A stretch of 64,000 nt of DNA from Poteriospumella lacustris (taxonomy: Eukaryota > Sar > Chrysophyceae > Chromulinales > Dinobryaceae), in assembly GCA_008000375.1 (NCBI GenBank), contig SMOI01000187.1, positions 1 to 64,000 of the forward strand. The letters run 5' to 3'. Each line of letters begins with the position of its first letter. The first letter of the stretch is position 1. Shown piece by piece: positions 55,587 to 64,000 of this stretch. The translations under genes and the position numbers were made by a program. The notes beneath the pieces were generated by a model. The model was not told where the DNA came from and did not search any database. It was given only the letters and a program-made list of their open reading frames with translations.

Positions 55587-57641
55587 TCATCGTCGGGGCT
55601 GCGCTTGCACGGACTGTGGAAGTAGAGGTGAGGCGACCAACAAGGCGGACGCGCCGGTTATCACGCCTCGCTTCGTACTCTGCTGCGAAGAGGCGCCTGT
55701 CGCTGCAGCGGTAAGTGTCTTCCCCGTTCTGCTGATGGAGGCGGAGGCGGCCAGCGGCGGGTCCTGCTCCCCTGCGGGTGGTGGCAACGTCGCCAACGAG
55801 GCGTCCGATCCTCTCGCGAGGCGTGCTCGGCATTCTTCTATCCGCGTGCGTACGATGCGCAGGGTATTGTCCTCCGCCGCGCTGCTGTTCTTGGCGATAG
55901 CCGTGTCTTGCCCGCTGGCCGCCAAACGACCCCGTGGTGTGGTGCTCACCGCCGTACCCGCGGCACGCGGTGTCGTAGGACGACTCCCGCTCGACGCCGA
56001 CGACGACGGACGTGCACTTCCCGCCGCATACGCCAGGTACTGACCGAAGTCGCGCAGCGCCGCTTGCCACTGACTCAGCGCCATGCAGATGTCGGCCCGT
56101 TTCAACCAATAGCGCGCCAAGCTGTGCATACAGGCGGTGCGTGCTTTCGTCGCAGCCGTCGTGTCGGCTGGCTGGCCATGACCTTGACTGTGCTTCGACG
56201 GCTTCGCGACTGCTGCCAAGGCTAAGGATCCCTGCGCCTGCTCCAGCAACGCAATGGCGTGGTTAATGGCCGTCAACGCCGATGGGAAGTCTCGCATCTT
56301 CACGTAGCACAGACAAATGTTCGCCTGCAATGCCGCCAACCGCTTCGCCTCGGACCAAAGCTCGTCGATGGGTCTTTGTTTGGACGATGATGCCACTGCC
56401 GCTGCCACTGCCGCTGCTGCGGCCCCTTCCGCAGGCGTTACGACGAGGTTCGCCGCATTGTCTCGGGCGCGTGCGGCGGTTAGATACAGCGCCAAGGCGC
56501 GGGGATATTCATTTTGCTGGTACAAGTCCTTCGCCACTATGACGACATCGACATCGCGAGGGCGCCCACAGCGCCGGCAGTGTTCGTCATGGGGAAACAA
56601 GTTCCACGACGGCGGTGAGGCCTTCGTCGTCGTCGTTGTCGTCGTTGCTGCTGCTGTGGTAGGCGCATCACCAACCGGCGGTGGACAATACAAGCAGGTC
56701 CACGTGTTGGGATACAGCACCGAGGGAAACGCCAACTCGCGAATGATCGGACAATGTGGGTGAAAGAAGAGATTGTACGCGGCGGTGGATGCCTCGGTGT
56801 CCGGAGACAGAGAATGGCCCTGCGCATCGACGGGAATGCATACAAACGACTCGTTGATCGGTTGATTGCACGCGAAGCAGCAGAAACAGGTACTGTGGGC
56901 CTTCTGCGAATAGCCAAACTTGGGACACGTGATGAACGGCACTCGTCGCACCTGCACCGTGTGGCCTTCCGCATTGGTCTGCTCGGTGACGGTCACCTCC
57001 GAGGAGGTCGTCGTGACCGATGGAGCGGCGTTGGGTGGCGGCGATGACAACGGTCGGAAACAAAACGCGCAGTTGGAATCCGCATGGAACCGACAACAGG
57101 TCGCGTCGTCCATGTTCTCAATCCGTTCGTGGCATACGCTGCATTGTCGCGTTTGTAACTGCGAGACACACAGCGCGTAGTGCGCATCCTCAGGACCACC
57201 AAGGGAATCATCGTTGGATACGGATGACAGACTGGACCGCGTGGTGGCCACGGAGGACAACGACGATTGCGGTTGAAACACGTTCGGCAGAGGACGTACC
57301 AAGTCTTGCGGTGTTCGTGGTGGCGTTTGATACTGCAACGCAAAGAGCCAGCGATCCATGTCGGGGCACCGTTCAGTGAGGAGATGTGTTTCTGCCGATG
57401 CTGCCGCCGAGGTGGCAACCACCACGGCCGGGGCCTTGGACGACGGGGCGACAGACCGTTTATTGGTGGCCGACGAAGGACGCAGAACGCCACCTGTTTT
57501 CATCGGCGACGACGCTGGACCCGAAGTGGCCAATCCAGACGACGTTCGAATGCCACTCGATTTGCGTTGTGGATTCGCGGTCGAAGAAGACGAAGAAGCG
57601 ACAGCAGGGCAGGCACGGTCGAACCTCGTTGAGTCGCCCAT
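55587..57641 (-). CDS. Zn-binding/TPR protein, 5'-truncated copy B
   Basis: About 684 residues, single exon. It corresponds to the C-terminal 650 residues or so of copy A (58696-62238) and lacks the whole N-terminal half. Homology begins at the TANPQRKSS segment, about 15 residues after an ATG that opens unrelated sequence (MGDSTRFDRACPAVA). A Cys/His-rich zinc module runs from about 165 to 335: CSVCHERIENMDDATCC, HADSNCAFC, TCFCCFACNQPINE, NLFFHPHC, TWTCLYC and CRRCGRPRD. TPR-like helices follow (VAKDLYQQNEYPRALALYL, LQANICLCYVKMRDFPSALTA, YWLKRADICMALSQWQAALRD). The tail is Ser/Thr/Pro-rich. The frame is intact and most residues equal those of copy A, so it may be expressed. Confidence 0.8.
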   Translation of the reverse strand: MGDSTRFDRACPAVASSSSSTANPQRKSSGIRTSSGLATSGPASSPMKTGGVLRPSSATNKRSVAPSSKAPAVVVATSAAASAETHLLTERCPDMDRWLFALQYQTPPRTPQDLVRPLPNVFQPQSSLSSVATTRSSLSSVSNDDSLGGPEDAHYALCVSQLQTRQCSVCHERIENMDDATCCRFHADSNCAFCFRPLSSPPPNAAPSVTTTSSEVTVTEQTNAEGHTVQVRRVPFITCPKFGYSQKAHSTCFCCFACNQPINESFVCIPVDAQGHSLSPDTEASTAAYNLFFHPHCPIIRELAFPSVLYPNTWTCLYCPPPVGDAPTTAAATTTTTTTKASPPSWNLFPHDEHCRRCGRPRDVDVVIVAKDLYQQNEYPRALALYLTAARARDNAANLVVTPAEGAAAAAVAAAVASSSKQRPIDELWSEAKRLAALQANICLCYVKMRDFPSALTAINHAIALLEQAQGSLALAAVAKPSKHSQGHGQPADTTAATKARTACMHSLARYWLKRADICMALSQWQAALRDFGQYLAYAAGSARPSSSASSGSRPTTPRAAGTAVSTTPRGRLAASGQDTAIAKNSSAAEDNTLRIVRTRIEECRARLARGSDASLATLPPPAGEQDPPLAASASISRTGKTLTAAATGASSQQSTKRGVITGASALLVASPLLPQSVQAQPRR

Positions 57642-57686
57642 TCTCTCGCCGAAACGTGTTCAGTGTGGCATGCAGATTGCGCTTCG

Positions 57687-58367
57687 TCAAATTCTGGGTG
57701 GCCCGTCCACAACAACTCTCAAACCATATTCATCTGCCAACTCTCTTGCAGCGGCGGGGAGATCCGCATAATTCTGACCCCTCAATCTCTCTGGGACACT
57801 AATCACCACAATTGGGGAGCGCTTGAACAGGATAGAATAGAAGAATAGCAAACGACGAGCACTGCCATCTGCTGAAACCGTGAGTAATCGCAGTCCAGTG
57901 AGTGCGCGAAGGGCTTGATCAACGACAACACTTTTCGAAGCTCCAGATTCAGTCTACAAACGACAGTTATTTTATATGACAGTCACATAGACAGCAATAG
58001 AATATGAAAGACAGCTTACACTAATGCGCACTACACCGAGCTGGCGGTTCAAAGTCGTGTTGATCAGGCAAGTTTTACCAATTCCTTTCCCACCAGTAAC
58101 AACAATGTAGTCATCTTTTCCCATCGACAGAAGCGAATCACTCAACTTCTTGACATCCGATTTCCTGACAGACACAGGACAGGTAGTCTTGAAATAACTT
58201 TTGAAGCCGAGTGAAAGTGCTCGTCCAAGTCCGACTCGAGGAAGGTACCCAGCGACAGAAACAATAGAACCAAGCGCTGCGGTAGAAGCCCCGAGGCCGA
58301 GAATGACTTTACTGTCCGCAGCAGCAAACGAAACAATATCCTTCACACTACCCAACCAATCAGACAT
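57687..58367 (-). CDS. CRN-like small P-loop NTPase
   Basis: Two exons, 58367-58020 and 57953-57687, around a 66-bp intron give about 204 residues. Residues 20-45 are hydrophobic (VILGLGASTAALGSIVSVAG), possibly a membrane-associating helix. The Walker A is VVTGGKGIGKTCLI (about 100-113), followed by LNRQLGVVRIS and, after splicing, SVVVDQALRALTGL and RSPIVVISVPERLRGQ, a Walker-B-like strand, ending ADEYGLRVVVDGPPRI. From memory this matches NTPases associated with Crinkler-type proteins of oomycetes and some fungi, which usually continue past this point. The stop codon lies 46 bp from the start of Zn/TPR copy B, so the gene may have lost its 3' end when copy B inserted. A different frame stays open beyond the stop. 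Confidence 0.72.
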
Positions 58368-58695
58368 TTTGTTTTTCGATGAAGTTCCGGAGTTCTGAAA
58401 GTGTTCTGTTCCAAAGAAGAAAAGAAGGTCGTGGCGATCCTTCGGGACTCTCTGGAGGGGCTGAACAGAATCTGGGTAGTGTATCCCCAAGACCTAGAGC
58501 GACCCAACCGTGGCTATCTTCAGCAGCGCTGTCCAAAAATGAAACGCACCGAGGCAGGATGAATCGAGAAAGAACAACACACACAGGTTCGGATCATAAT
58601 TAAATAGGATAGAAGTGTGCGATAGCAGTAACGCAACAAATGGAGAGAGGGAGAGGTGTGCATTGAAATCGTTTTTACATAGCTGTCGAAACATC

Positions 58696-61600
58696 ATGCC
58701 GTTGTTTGATTATTGTTGGAATATGAATTGTGAGATGGCGTCCAAGGCGCAGGGTTATCATCTCACGGGGAAACTTCTTGTTCCCACCTCACCCGCTGAC
58801 TACGGAGCTATATGGGACAAAAATCAAGCATCTTCTGAAAAAGCGACATGGACTATGAACGATTTGTTCCAAATGTCGCGAAACGACACGGTACATTTCG
58901 TAAAGGACCATTTCTGGAACGCGATCGATGGGGACGACATTGCCAAGGCGTCCACCGAGGTTGCCACGTTTCTTTTCCATACTTCACTGCATCATGGGCC
59001 TGCAGTAGCCATGTCGATGCTTCAGCGTGTGCTGCATTCAAGTCCCAAAGGAAGTCGCCACTTGGATTCCCAGACGATGACCCAGCTAGCGCATCACTCC
59101 AAAGCGATCCTAGCGAAATTAATTGAAGAGCGGCGTTCCATTTACTCCGATCTGGTAGTCAAAAATCCCCAGTCGGTTATTTTCCAAAAGCAATGGTCGG
59201 ATTTGTTGGAAGAAGGTATCCAGCAAGCGACCGTAGCCACGCAGTACAGTCGACCACTCACTGCAGCATCACCCGCACCTACGCCTACTTCCGCAACCAA
59301 TCTCGGAGGGATTGATCTCTCCATTCCTTTTGCAAGTCTCGGTCGGATTCAAGGATGGTACAAGAAGCATGGCATGGTCACGTGCATCTTCGATAACCAG
59401 TGGCGGCACAGCAAACACGGCCGTATCTTCGCCGGTGCGTTGTTACAAGTAGGACAAGAGCAGTATATGCGGTTTTCATTGGATCCGTGGGAAGAAACCA
59501 ATCCACGCGGGCCGTTTCTACGTAAAGTCTATGACCCACCCACGTTAGCAGGTACCGTGTTGGGTGACATTTTGTTTGAAGCAGATTTCTTGTTGAAGAA
59601 GATTTCCATGGGCCTCGAACCGATTCCACCCGAATTGGCCTCGAAAGGATTGGAATCCATGATGGAAATGGATATTCAAGAAGAGAAACGCATCTTTTCG
59701 CGCTTGTGGTTCTATATCAAAGAGGTCAAAGTCCACGAAACCGCAGAAGGAATCGATGCCTTCCACGTCACGTTGGCTGTCGATGCACGACGAAATGCGC
59801 AATCCGCGACGGGGAAATTGATGGATGTTCCCACGTCCGAGGATTGCAACGAAGTCATCTTCGCCCGGAAGTTTACGTCGCTGCTCAAAGACGCGCAGCG
59901 GGTGTGGCCGATTTTCCAAGATTTGGAAGAAGCCTGTCGATGCATCGCTTTGATTCATTGTTTGCAACGTGAACATTTGTCGTTGGAGAAGGAGGCCATC
60001 CTTCAGTGGGCGATCGATCCACAAAACCCACCGCATTCATTTCAAATCGAAGCGTTACGCAACGAAAAAGTGACGAAGACCACTTCCACGCGACCCCTCG
60101 ACGATGGACGACAAGGCGAGGTTCGCACGGTTCATACCTCGACACGATCGATCTTTGGTGGGGTCAGTTGTCAAATACCCGCATTGACACGGGTGGCCAC
60201 CATCGCCGAGATACGTTCAGCTGCGCCCGTCGCAGGTGCCAATGTTACGGTACCCACCACGTCTTCTTCCACTTCTTCGTCTTCTTCGACCGCGAATCCG
60301 CAACGCAAATCGAATGGCATTCGAACATCGTCTGGATTGGCCACTTCGGGTCCAGCATCGTCGCCGATGAAAACAGGTGGTCCACTGCGTCCTTCTTCTG
60401 CCACCCACAAACGGTCTGCAGCCCCGTCGTCAAAGGCCCCGGCAGAAACGCATCTCCTCACTGAACGATGCCCCGACGTAGATCGCTGGCTCTTTGCGTT
60501 GCAGTATCAAACACCCCCACGAACACCGCAAGACTTGGTACGTCCTTTGCCGAACGTGTTTCAACCGCAATCGTCGTTGTCCTCCGTGGCCACCACGCGG
60601 TCCAGTCTGTCGTCGATATCCAACGATTCCATTGGTGGTCCTGAGGATGCGCACTACGCGCTGTGTGTGTCGCAGTTACAAACGCGAAAATGCAGCGTAT
60701 GCCACGAACGGATTGAGAACATGGACGACGCGACCTGTTGCCGTTTCCATGCGGATTCCAACTGCGCGTTTTGTTTCCGACCGTTGTCCTCGCCGCCGCC
60801 CAACGCTCCATCGGTCGTCACGACGACCTCATCGGAGGTGACCCTCAGCGAGCAGACCAATGCGGAAGGCCACACGGTGCAGGTGCGACGAGTGCCGTTC
60901 ATCACGTGTCCCAAGTTTGGCTACTCGCAGAAGGCCCACAGTGCCTGTTTCTGCTGCTTCGCGTGCAATCAACCGATCAACGAGTCGTTTGTTTGCATTC
61001 CCGTCGATGCGCAGGGCCATTCTCTGCCTCCGGACACCGAAGCATCCACCGCCGCGTACAACCTCTTCTTTCACCCCCATTGTCCGATCATTCGCGAGTT
61101 GGCGTTTCCCTCGGTGCTGTATCCCAACACGTGGACCTGCTTGTATTGTCCGCAGCCGCCGGTTGGCGATGGGCCGACCACAGCAGCAACGACGACGACG
61201 AAGGCCTCACCGCCGTCGTGGAACTTGTTTCCTCACGACGAACACTGCCGGCGCTGTGGTCGCCCCCGCGATGCCGACATCGTCACCGTTGCGAAGGACT
61301 TGTACCAGCAAAATGACTATCCCCGCGCCTTGGCGCTGTATCTAACCGCTGCACGCGCCCGAGACAACATCGTCGCAACGCCTGCGGAAGGGGCCGCGGC
61401 GGCAGCGGTAGCGGCATCATCATCATCGTCCAAACGGCCCATCGCCGATCTTTGGTCCGAGGCGAAGCGGTTGGCGGCACTGCAGGCGAACATTTGTCTG
61501 TGCTACGTGAAGATGCGAGACTTCCCATCGGCGTTGACGGCCATCAACCAAGCCATTGCGTTGCTGGAACAGGCGCAGGGATCCTTAGCCTTGGCAGCAG

Positions 61601-62238
61601 TCGCGAAGTCCTCGAAGCACAGTCAAGGTCATGGCCAGCCAGCCGACACGACGGCTGCGATGGAAGCACGCACCGCCTGTATGCACAGCTTGGCGCACTA
61701 TTGGTTGAAACGGGCCGACATCTGCATGGCGCTGAGTCAGTGGCAAGCGGCGCTGCACGACTTCGGGCAGTACCTGGCGTATGCGGGAAGTGCGCGACCT
61801 TCGTCGGCGACGTCGAGTGGGAGTCGTCCTACGACCCCACGTGCCGCAGGTTCGGCGGTGAGCACCACACCGCGAGGCCGTTTGACGTCCAGCGGGAAGG
61901 ACACGGCTGAGGCCAAGAGCAGCAGCGCGGCGGACGACAATACCCTGCGCATCGTCCGTACCCGGATGGAAGAATGCCAGGCACGTCTCGCGAGAGGATC
62001 GGACGCCTCGTTGGCGACGTTGCCACCACCCGCAGGGGAGCAGGACCCGCCGCTGACCGCCGCCGCCTCCATCAGCAGGACTGGGAAGACCCTCACCGCC
62101 ACAGCCGCTGCAACCGCATCAACAACGGGCTCTTCTTCGCAGCAGAGCACGAAGCGAGGTGTGATAACCGGTGCGTCCACCCTGTTGGTTTCCTCGCCTC
62201 TACCTCCGCAGTCCGTACAAGCTCAGCCCCGACGATGA
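58696..62238 (+). CDS. Zn-binding/TPR protein, full-length copy A
   Basis: Large protein of unknown function, about 1180 residues from the ATG at 58696. In-frame ATGs at 58723 and 58735 (the latter in good context, MASKAQGYHL) are alternative starts. The N-terminal half (1-485) is a globular domain absent from copy B: a helical part (FLFHTSLHHGPAVAMSMLQ, IEERRSIYSDLVVK) then a conserved-looking region (GWYKKHGMVTCIFDNQWRH, PPTLAGTVLGDILFEADFLLK, SRLWFYIKEVKVH, FTSLLKDAQRVWPIFQDL). I have a weak memory of a similar GDILFEAD motif in protist proteins but cannot name it. Then come a Ser/Thr linker, a Cys/His zinc module and TPR-like helices as in copy B. The two copies are head-to-head, separated by the CRN-like NTPase gene. 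Confidence 0.83.
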   Translation: MPLFDYCWNMNCEMASKAQGYHLTGKLLVPTSPADYGAIWDKNQASSEKATWTMNDLFQMSRNDTVHFVKDHFWNAIDGDDIAKASTEVATFLFHTSLHHGPAVAMSMLQRVLHSSPKGSRHLDSQTMTQLAHHSKAILAKLIEERRSIYSDLVVKNPQSVIFQKQWSDLLEEGIQQATVATQYSRPLTAASPAPTPTSATNLGGIDLSIPFASLGRIQGWYKKHGMVTCIFDNQWRHSKHGRIFAGALLQVGQEQYMRFSLDPWEETNPRGPFLRKVYDPPTLAGTVLGDILFEADFLLKKISMGLEPIPPELASKGLESMMEMDIQEEKRIFSRLWFYIKEVKVHETAEGIDAFHVTLAVDARRNAQSATGKLMDVPTSEDCNEVIFARKFTSLLKDAQRVWPIFQDLEEACRCIALIHCLQREHLSLEKEAILQWAIDPQNPPHSFQIEALRNEKVTKTTSTRPLDDGRQGEVRTVHTSTRSIFGGVSCQIPALTRVATIAEIRSAAPVAGANVTVPTTSSSTSSSSSTANPQRKSNGIRTSSGLATSGPASSPMKTGGPLRPSSATHKRSAAPSSKAPAETHLLTERCPDVDRWLFALQYQTPPRTPQDLVRPLPNVFQPQSSLSSVATTRSSLSSISNDSIGGPEDAHYALCVSQLQTRKCSVCHERIENMDDATCCRFHADSNCAFCFRPLSSPPPNAPSVVTTTSSEVTLSEQTNAEGHTVQVRRVPFITCPKFGYSQKAHSACFCCFACNQPINESFVCIPVDAQGHSLPPDTEASTAAYNLFFHPHCPIIRELAFPSVLYPNTWTCLYCPQPPVGDGPTTAATTTTKASPPSWNLFPHDEHCRRCGRPRDADIVTVAKDLYQQNDYPRALALYLTAARARDNIVATPAEGAAAAAVAASSSSSKRPIADLWSEAKRLAALQANICLCYVKMRDFPSALTAINQAIALLEQAQGSLALAAVAKSSKHSQGHGQPADTTAAMEARTACMHSLAHYWLKRADICMALSQWQAALHDFGQYLAYAGSARPSSATSSGSRPTTPRAAGSAVSTTPRGRLTSSGKDTAEAKSSSAADDNTLRIVRTRMEECQARLARGSDASLATLPPPAGEQDPPLTAAASISRTGKTLTATAAATASTTGSSSQQSTKRGVITGASTLLVSSPLPPQSVQAQPRR

Positions 62239-62329
62239 TAAGAGGAGTCACCCGCTAGGCCTCCCTTGCGTCTCTCTGTGTTTTTCTCTCGTTTGATCCT
62301 CTTTTTTGTTTCGTTGTCTGTGTTTCTGT

Positions 62330-62493
62330 GTGCAAAACCCACCGCATTCATTTCAAATCGAAGCGTTACGCAACGAAAAAGTGACGAAGACCAGACCCCT
62401 CGACGATGGACGACAAGGCGAGGTTCGCACGGTTCATACCTCGACACGATCGATCTTTGGTGGGGTCAGTTGTCAAATACCCGCATTGACACG
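62330..62493 (+). pseudogene. Fragment copy of the Zn/TPR gene (third copy)
   Basis: About 164 bases repeat 60022-60191 of copy A almost exactly, except for a 9-base difference where copy A has ACTTCCACG (about 60080-60090). In frame it reads PPHSFQIEALRNEKV, RPLDDGRQGEVRTVH and SIFGGVSCQIPALTR. It stops where the sequence becomes unrelated (TGGGCCTAAC). It lies only 90 bp beyond copy A's stop codon and covers the segment that sits just before the region retained by copy B. A local duplication relic, not a gene. Confidence 0.85.
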
Positions 62494-62501
62494 TGGGCCT
62501 A

Positions 62502-62567
62502 ACAAGGGGGGAGGCCCGCGGTTAGGGGGGAGCCCTATATAGGGATATAGGCTGCCGCCCCCCTTGT
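62502..62567. repeat. Long imperfect hairpin element
   Basis: Arms ACAAGGGGGGAGGC (62502-62515) and GCCGCCCCCCTTGT (62554-62567) pair with one mismatch. Inside, AGCCCTATAT and ATATAGGCT pair again. The 66-bp block begins right after the third Zn/TPR fragment. It could be a miniature inverted-repeat element or a replication-fork hairpin that marks the rearrangement breakpoint. Confidence 0.65.
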
Positions 62568-62768
62568 GATGGGCAGCTCATCTCTTGCTCGTCCTAGATT
62601 GTTGTCCTTACCCCTAACTCTTTCCTAACCCCAGTCAACATGTACAGTTTAGTTTTAGCCGTTACATTTGATGTGTATTTGTGGTGACGAACAGACGACA
62701 GACAGCAGATGGAGAAGTGTACAAGCAGATGTTTCGCTTTTGGAGTACTCACGCGAGCCCCAGTTAAA
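62568..62768. other. Intergenic, no gene seen
   Basis: It holds CCCCTAACTC and CCTAACCCC words near 62610-62633. No coding feature. Confidence 0.4.
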
Positions 62769-63665
62769 CTAGCGACGTAAAAGTTTTCTACGAACCAAAA
62801 GAGCTTTTCTCGCATCCAACTTCAAACCAAGCGCTTTCAGACCATCGTACCCAAGAAGTCGCTTTGTGGACACTTCACAAATAGCACCTACACCAGCTTC
62901 CGGTGTCACAACTATGGGAGAAGTGGGGTTTAAATAGGCGTGCACGATAGAGCCATCATTTAACTCCACTTCAACTCTCACTCTGGCATATTTCAATACC
63001 GTCTCGACGGTCACATAATCGGCAAGAATAATGTCTTCCTGACCAGTAGAGATCAAATCGAGTTCAGCAACATCAGTTGGTTCGAGCTCCATATCTCCCA
63101 TAAATCCGGAGTCAACGGCCACTGGAATACAAATCCGTTTTTCGTTGACCTCATTTATCAGCGTCATACGACAAACGTACTCTTGTGCGTTAGCAGAAAG
63201 AATGCTTTTAATAGTAGCAGGCTCTAGGTCAAAAGCAGAAAAATGGAAAAGTGTCAGTCGAATATTAGAAGCCGAAAATGAAAGAAATAAAGACGAATGA
63301 AAATAAAAAATATAAAGGAAATGAAATCAAGCATTGTCAGTCATCATATGAAGCATTCAATCATTACGAGAAGAGTGCTCACCTGCTGGTAGGGTTTGTC
63401 GGGTGATAGAAAAGAAATATGGCAAATCTTCCGAAGAACCAATTTGCCCATCAGCAGGATTGGGAACTTTAGCGCCAGTTCTCAGGATAAATATCTCCTC
63501 ATTGCTGTTTTCCGAATGAACAGATTCAACAGCTCCAGCAGGAAAACTTAGAGAATTTCTTTTCTGGGTAATGGCCAACATCAAATCGTCAAAATCCATT
63601 TCATTTTGAAACTCCACCTTAAATGCGCGTTCATCTCCATTTCTGGACTTAACCCACACCCGCAT
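62769..63665 (-). CDS. Retropepsin-like protein with ubiquitin-like N-terminus
   Basis: Two exons, 63665-63383 and 63223-62769, around a 159-bp intron (the longest in the window) give about 245 residues. The N-terminal 90 residues (MRVWVKSRNGDERAFKVEFQ, DFDDLMLAITQKR) look like a ubiquitin-like beta-grasp header such as those seen on Crinkler-type proteins, an inference. The C-terminal part carries the clan-AA aspartic-protease pattern: IPVAVDSGFMGDMELEP (usual D-T/S-G motif with Ser), then VEVELNDGSIVHAYLNP and the second conserved LLGYDGLKALGLKLD. Only one catalytic Asp motif is present, so it would act as a dimer, like retropepsins and DDI1. No gag/pol neighbours are seen, so it is not an intact retroelement. 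A domesticated or host family member is more likely. Confidence 0.75.
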
Positions 63666-64000
63666 TGTGATAATAAGTCCAAGCTCTCAATTATGTGAAT
63701 TCAGGAATAAATGTGGAACTGATTGTGCACGAACCGAAATTTGATTCTGAACTTCGAGTCGATACAGTACGTCGATAGACACTCCCTCCTATCCTCTATT
63801 TACATAGCTTCACCAAAACTCCAAGTGCGAGATTGCCCAAACTGCGATAACTCGGCTGCTCGCTCCCATCAAACTCCACTTTCCAAACTCCACCTAACTC
63901 GTCTTTTCCAAACGTTCACTACTTGTTGGCAGGAGAGTGAACTTACCTTTTCCAATCTTCTCCTTTCGAGACTTTCTAGTCGTGCGTTTCTGGTTTGGCC
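63666..64000. other. Right-edge sequence, no gene seen
   Basis: Upstream of the minus-strand retropepsin-like gene. It has no extended open frame or RNA signal. A further gene may begin beyond the edge. Confidence 0.35.

Noticed and set aside
62600-62640. CCCTAAC-like words suggesting telomeric repeats
   Set aside because: Only two or three imperfect units, not an array.

Overview
This window is nuclear DNA of a unicellular eukaryote. It has spliceosomal introns (34 placed by hand, 48-159 bp, mostly 60-95 bp, GT..AG), cytosolic 40S ribosomal protein genes, TRIP13/Pch2, Elongator subunit ELP1, a Qa-SNARE and EFL1. I see no bacterial, organellar or viral segment. The triple-PH protein with a Cys-rich start (13.1-14.4 kb) and the CRN-like small P-loop NTPase recall stramenopile (oomycete-like) proteins, so a stramenopile or similar protist is my best guess. 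That rests on memory of families, not on a search. Genes are densely packed on both strands, usually 50-900 bp apart, and many share short divergent promoters or convergent 3' ends.

Layout. 0-18 kb: a small unknown protein, TRIP13 (-), uS11, a two-repeat acidic/Ala-tailed protein, EFL1 (-), a small secreted-type protein, a RING E3 (-), a triple-PH protein, aspartate aminotransferase, a Myb factor (-), and a small inverted repeat of membrane micro-ORFs. 18-33 kb: ELP1, a multi-pass membrane protein, an exostosin-like glycosyltransferase (-), a globin (-), an assembly gap between two identical 77-bp flanks, and a PX-domain protein. 33-40 kb: a syntaxin (-) and a tail-to-tail pair of PPR-like paralogues. 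40-55 kb: a Sel1-repeat protein, a cationic amino-acid transporter, a fused methylthioribose-1-phosphate isomerase/methylthioribose kinase (-), uS10, uS5 (-), WDR54 and a C-type-lectin membrane protein. 55-64 kb: a rearranged locus with two head-to-head copies of a Zn/TPR protein gene (one lacking its 5' half), a CRN-like NTPase gene at the junction, a third 164-bp fragment of the same gene, a hairpin element, and a gene joining a possible ubiquitin-like N-terminus to a retropepsin-like domain.

Functional themes: translation and ribosome biogenesis (uS11, uS10, uS5, EFL1; ELP1 through tRNA wobble modification), methionine salvage (MtnA-MtnK) next to amino-acid transport and transamination, membrane traffic and phosphoinositide signalling (syntaxin, PX, PH), and an unstable duplication-prone 55-63 kb region.

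Limits: starts, splice sites and family names come from reading frames and remembered motifs only. Exons given in the entries were joined so that the frame stays open and, where a family is known, conserved motifs run across the junction.
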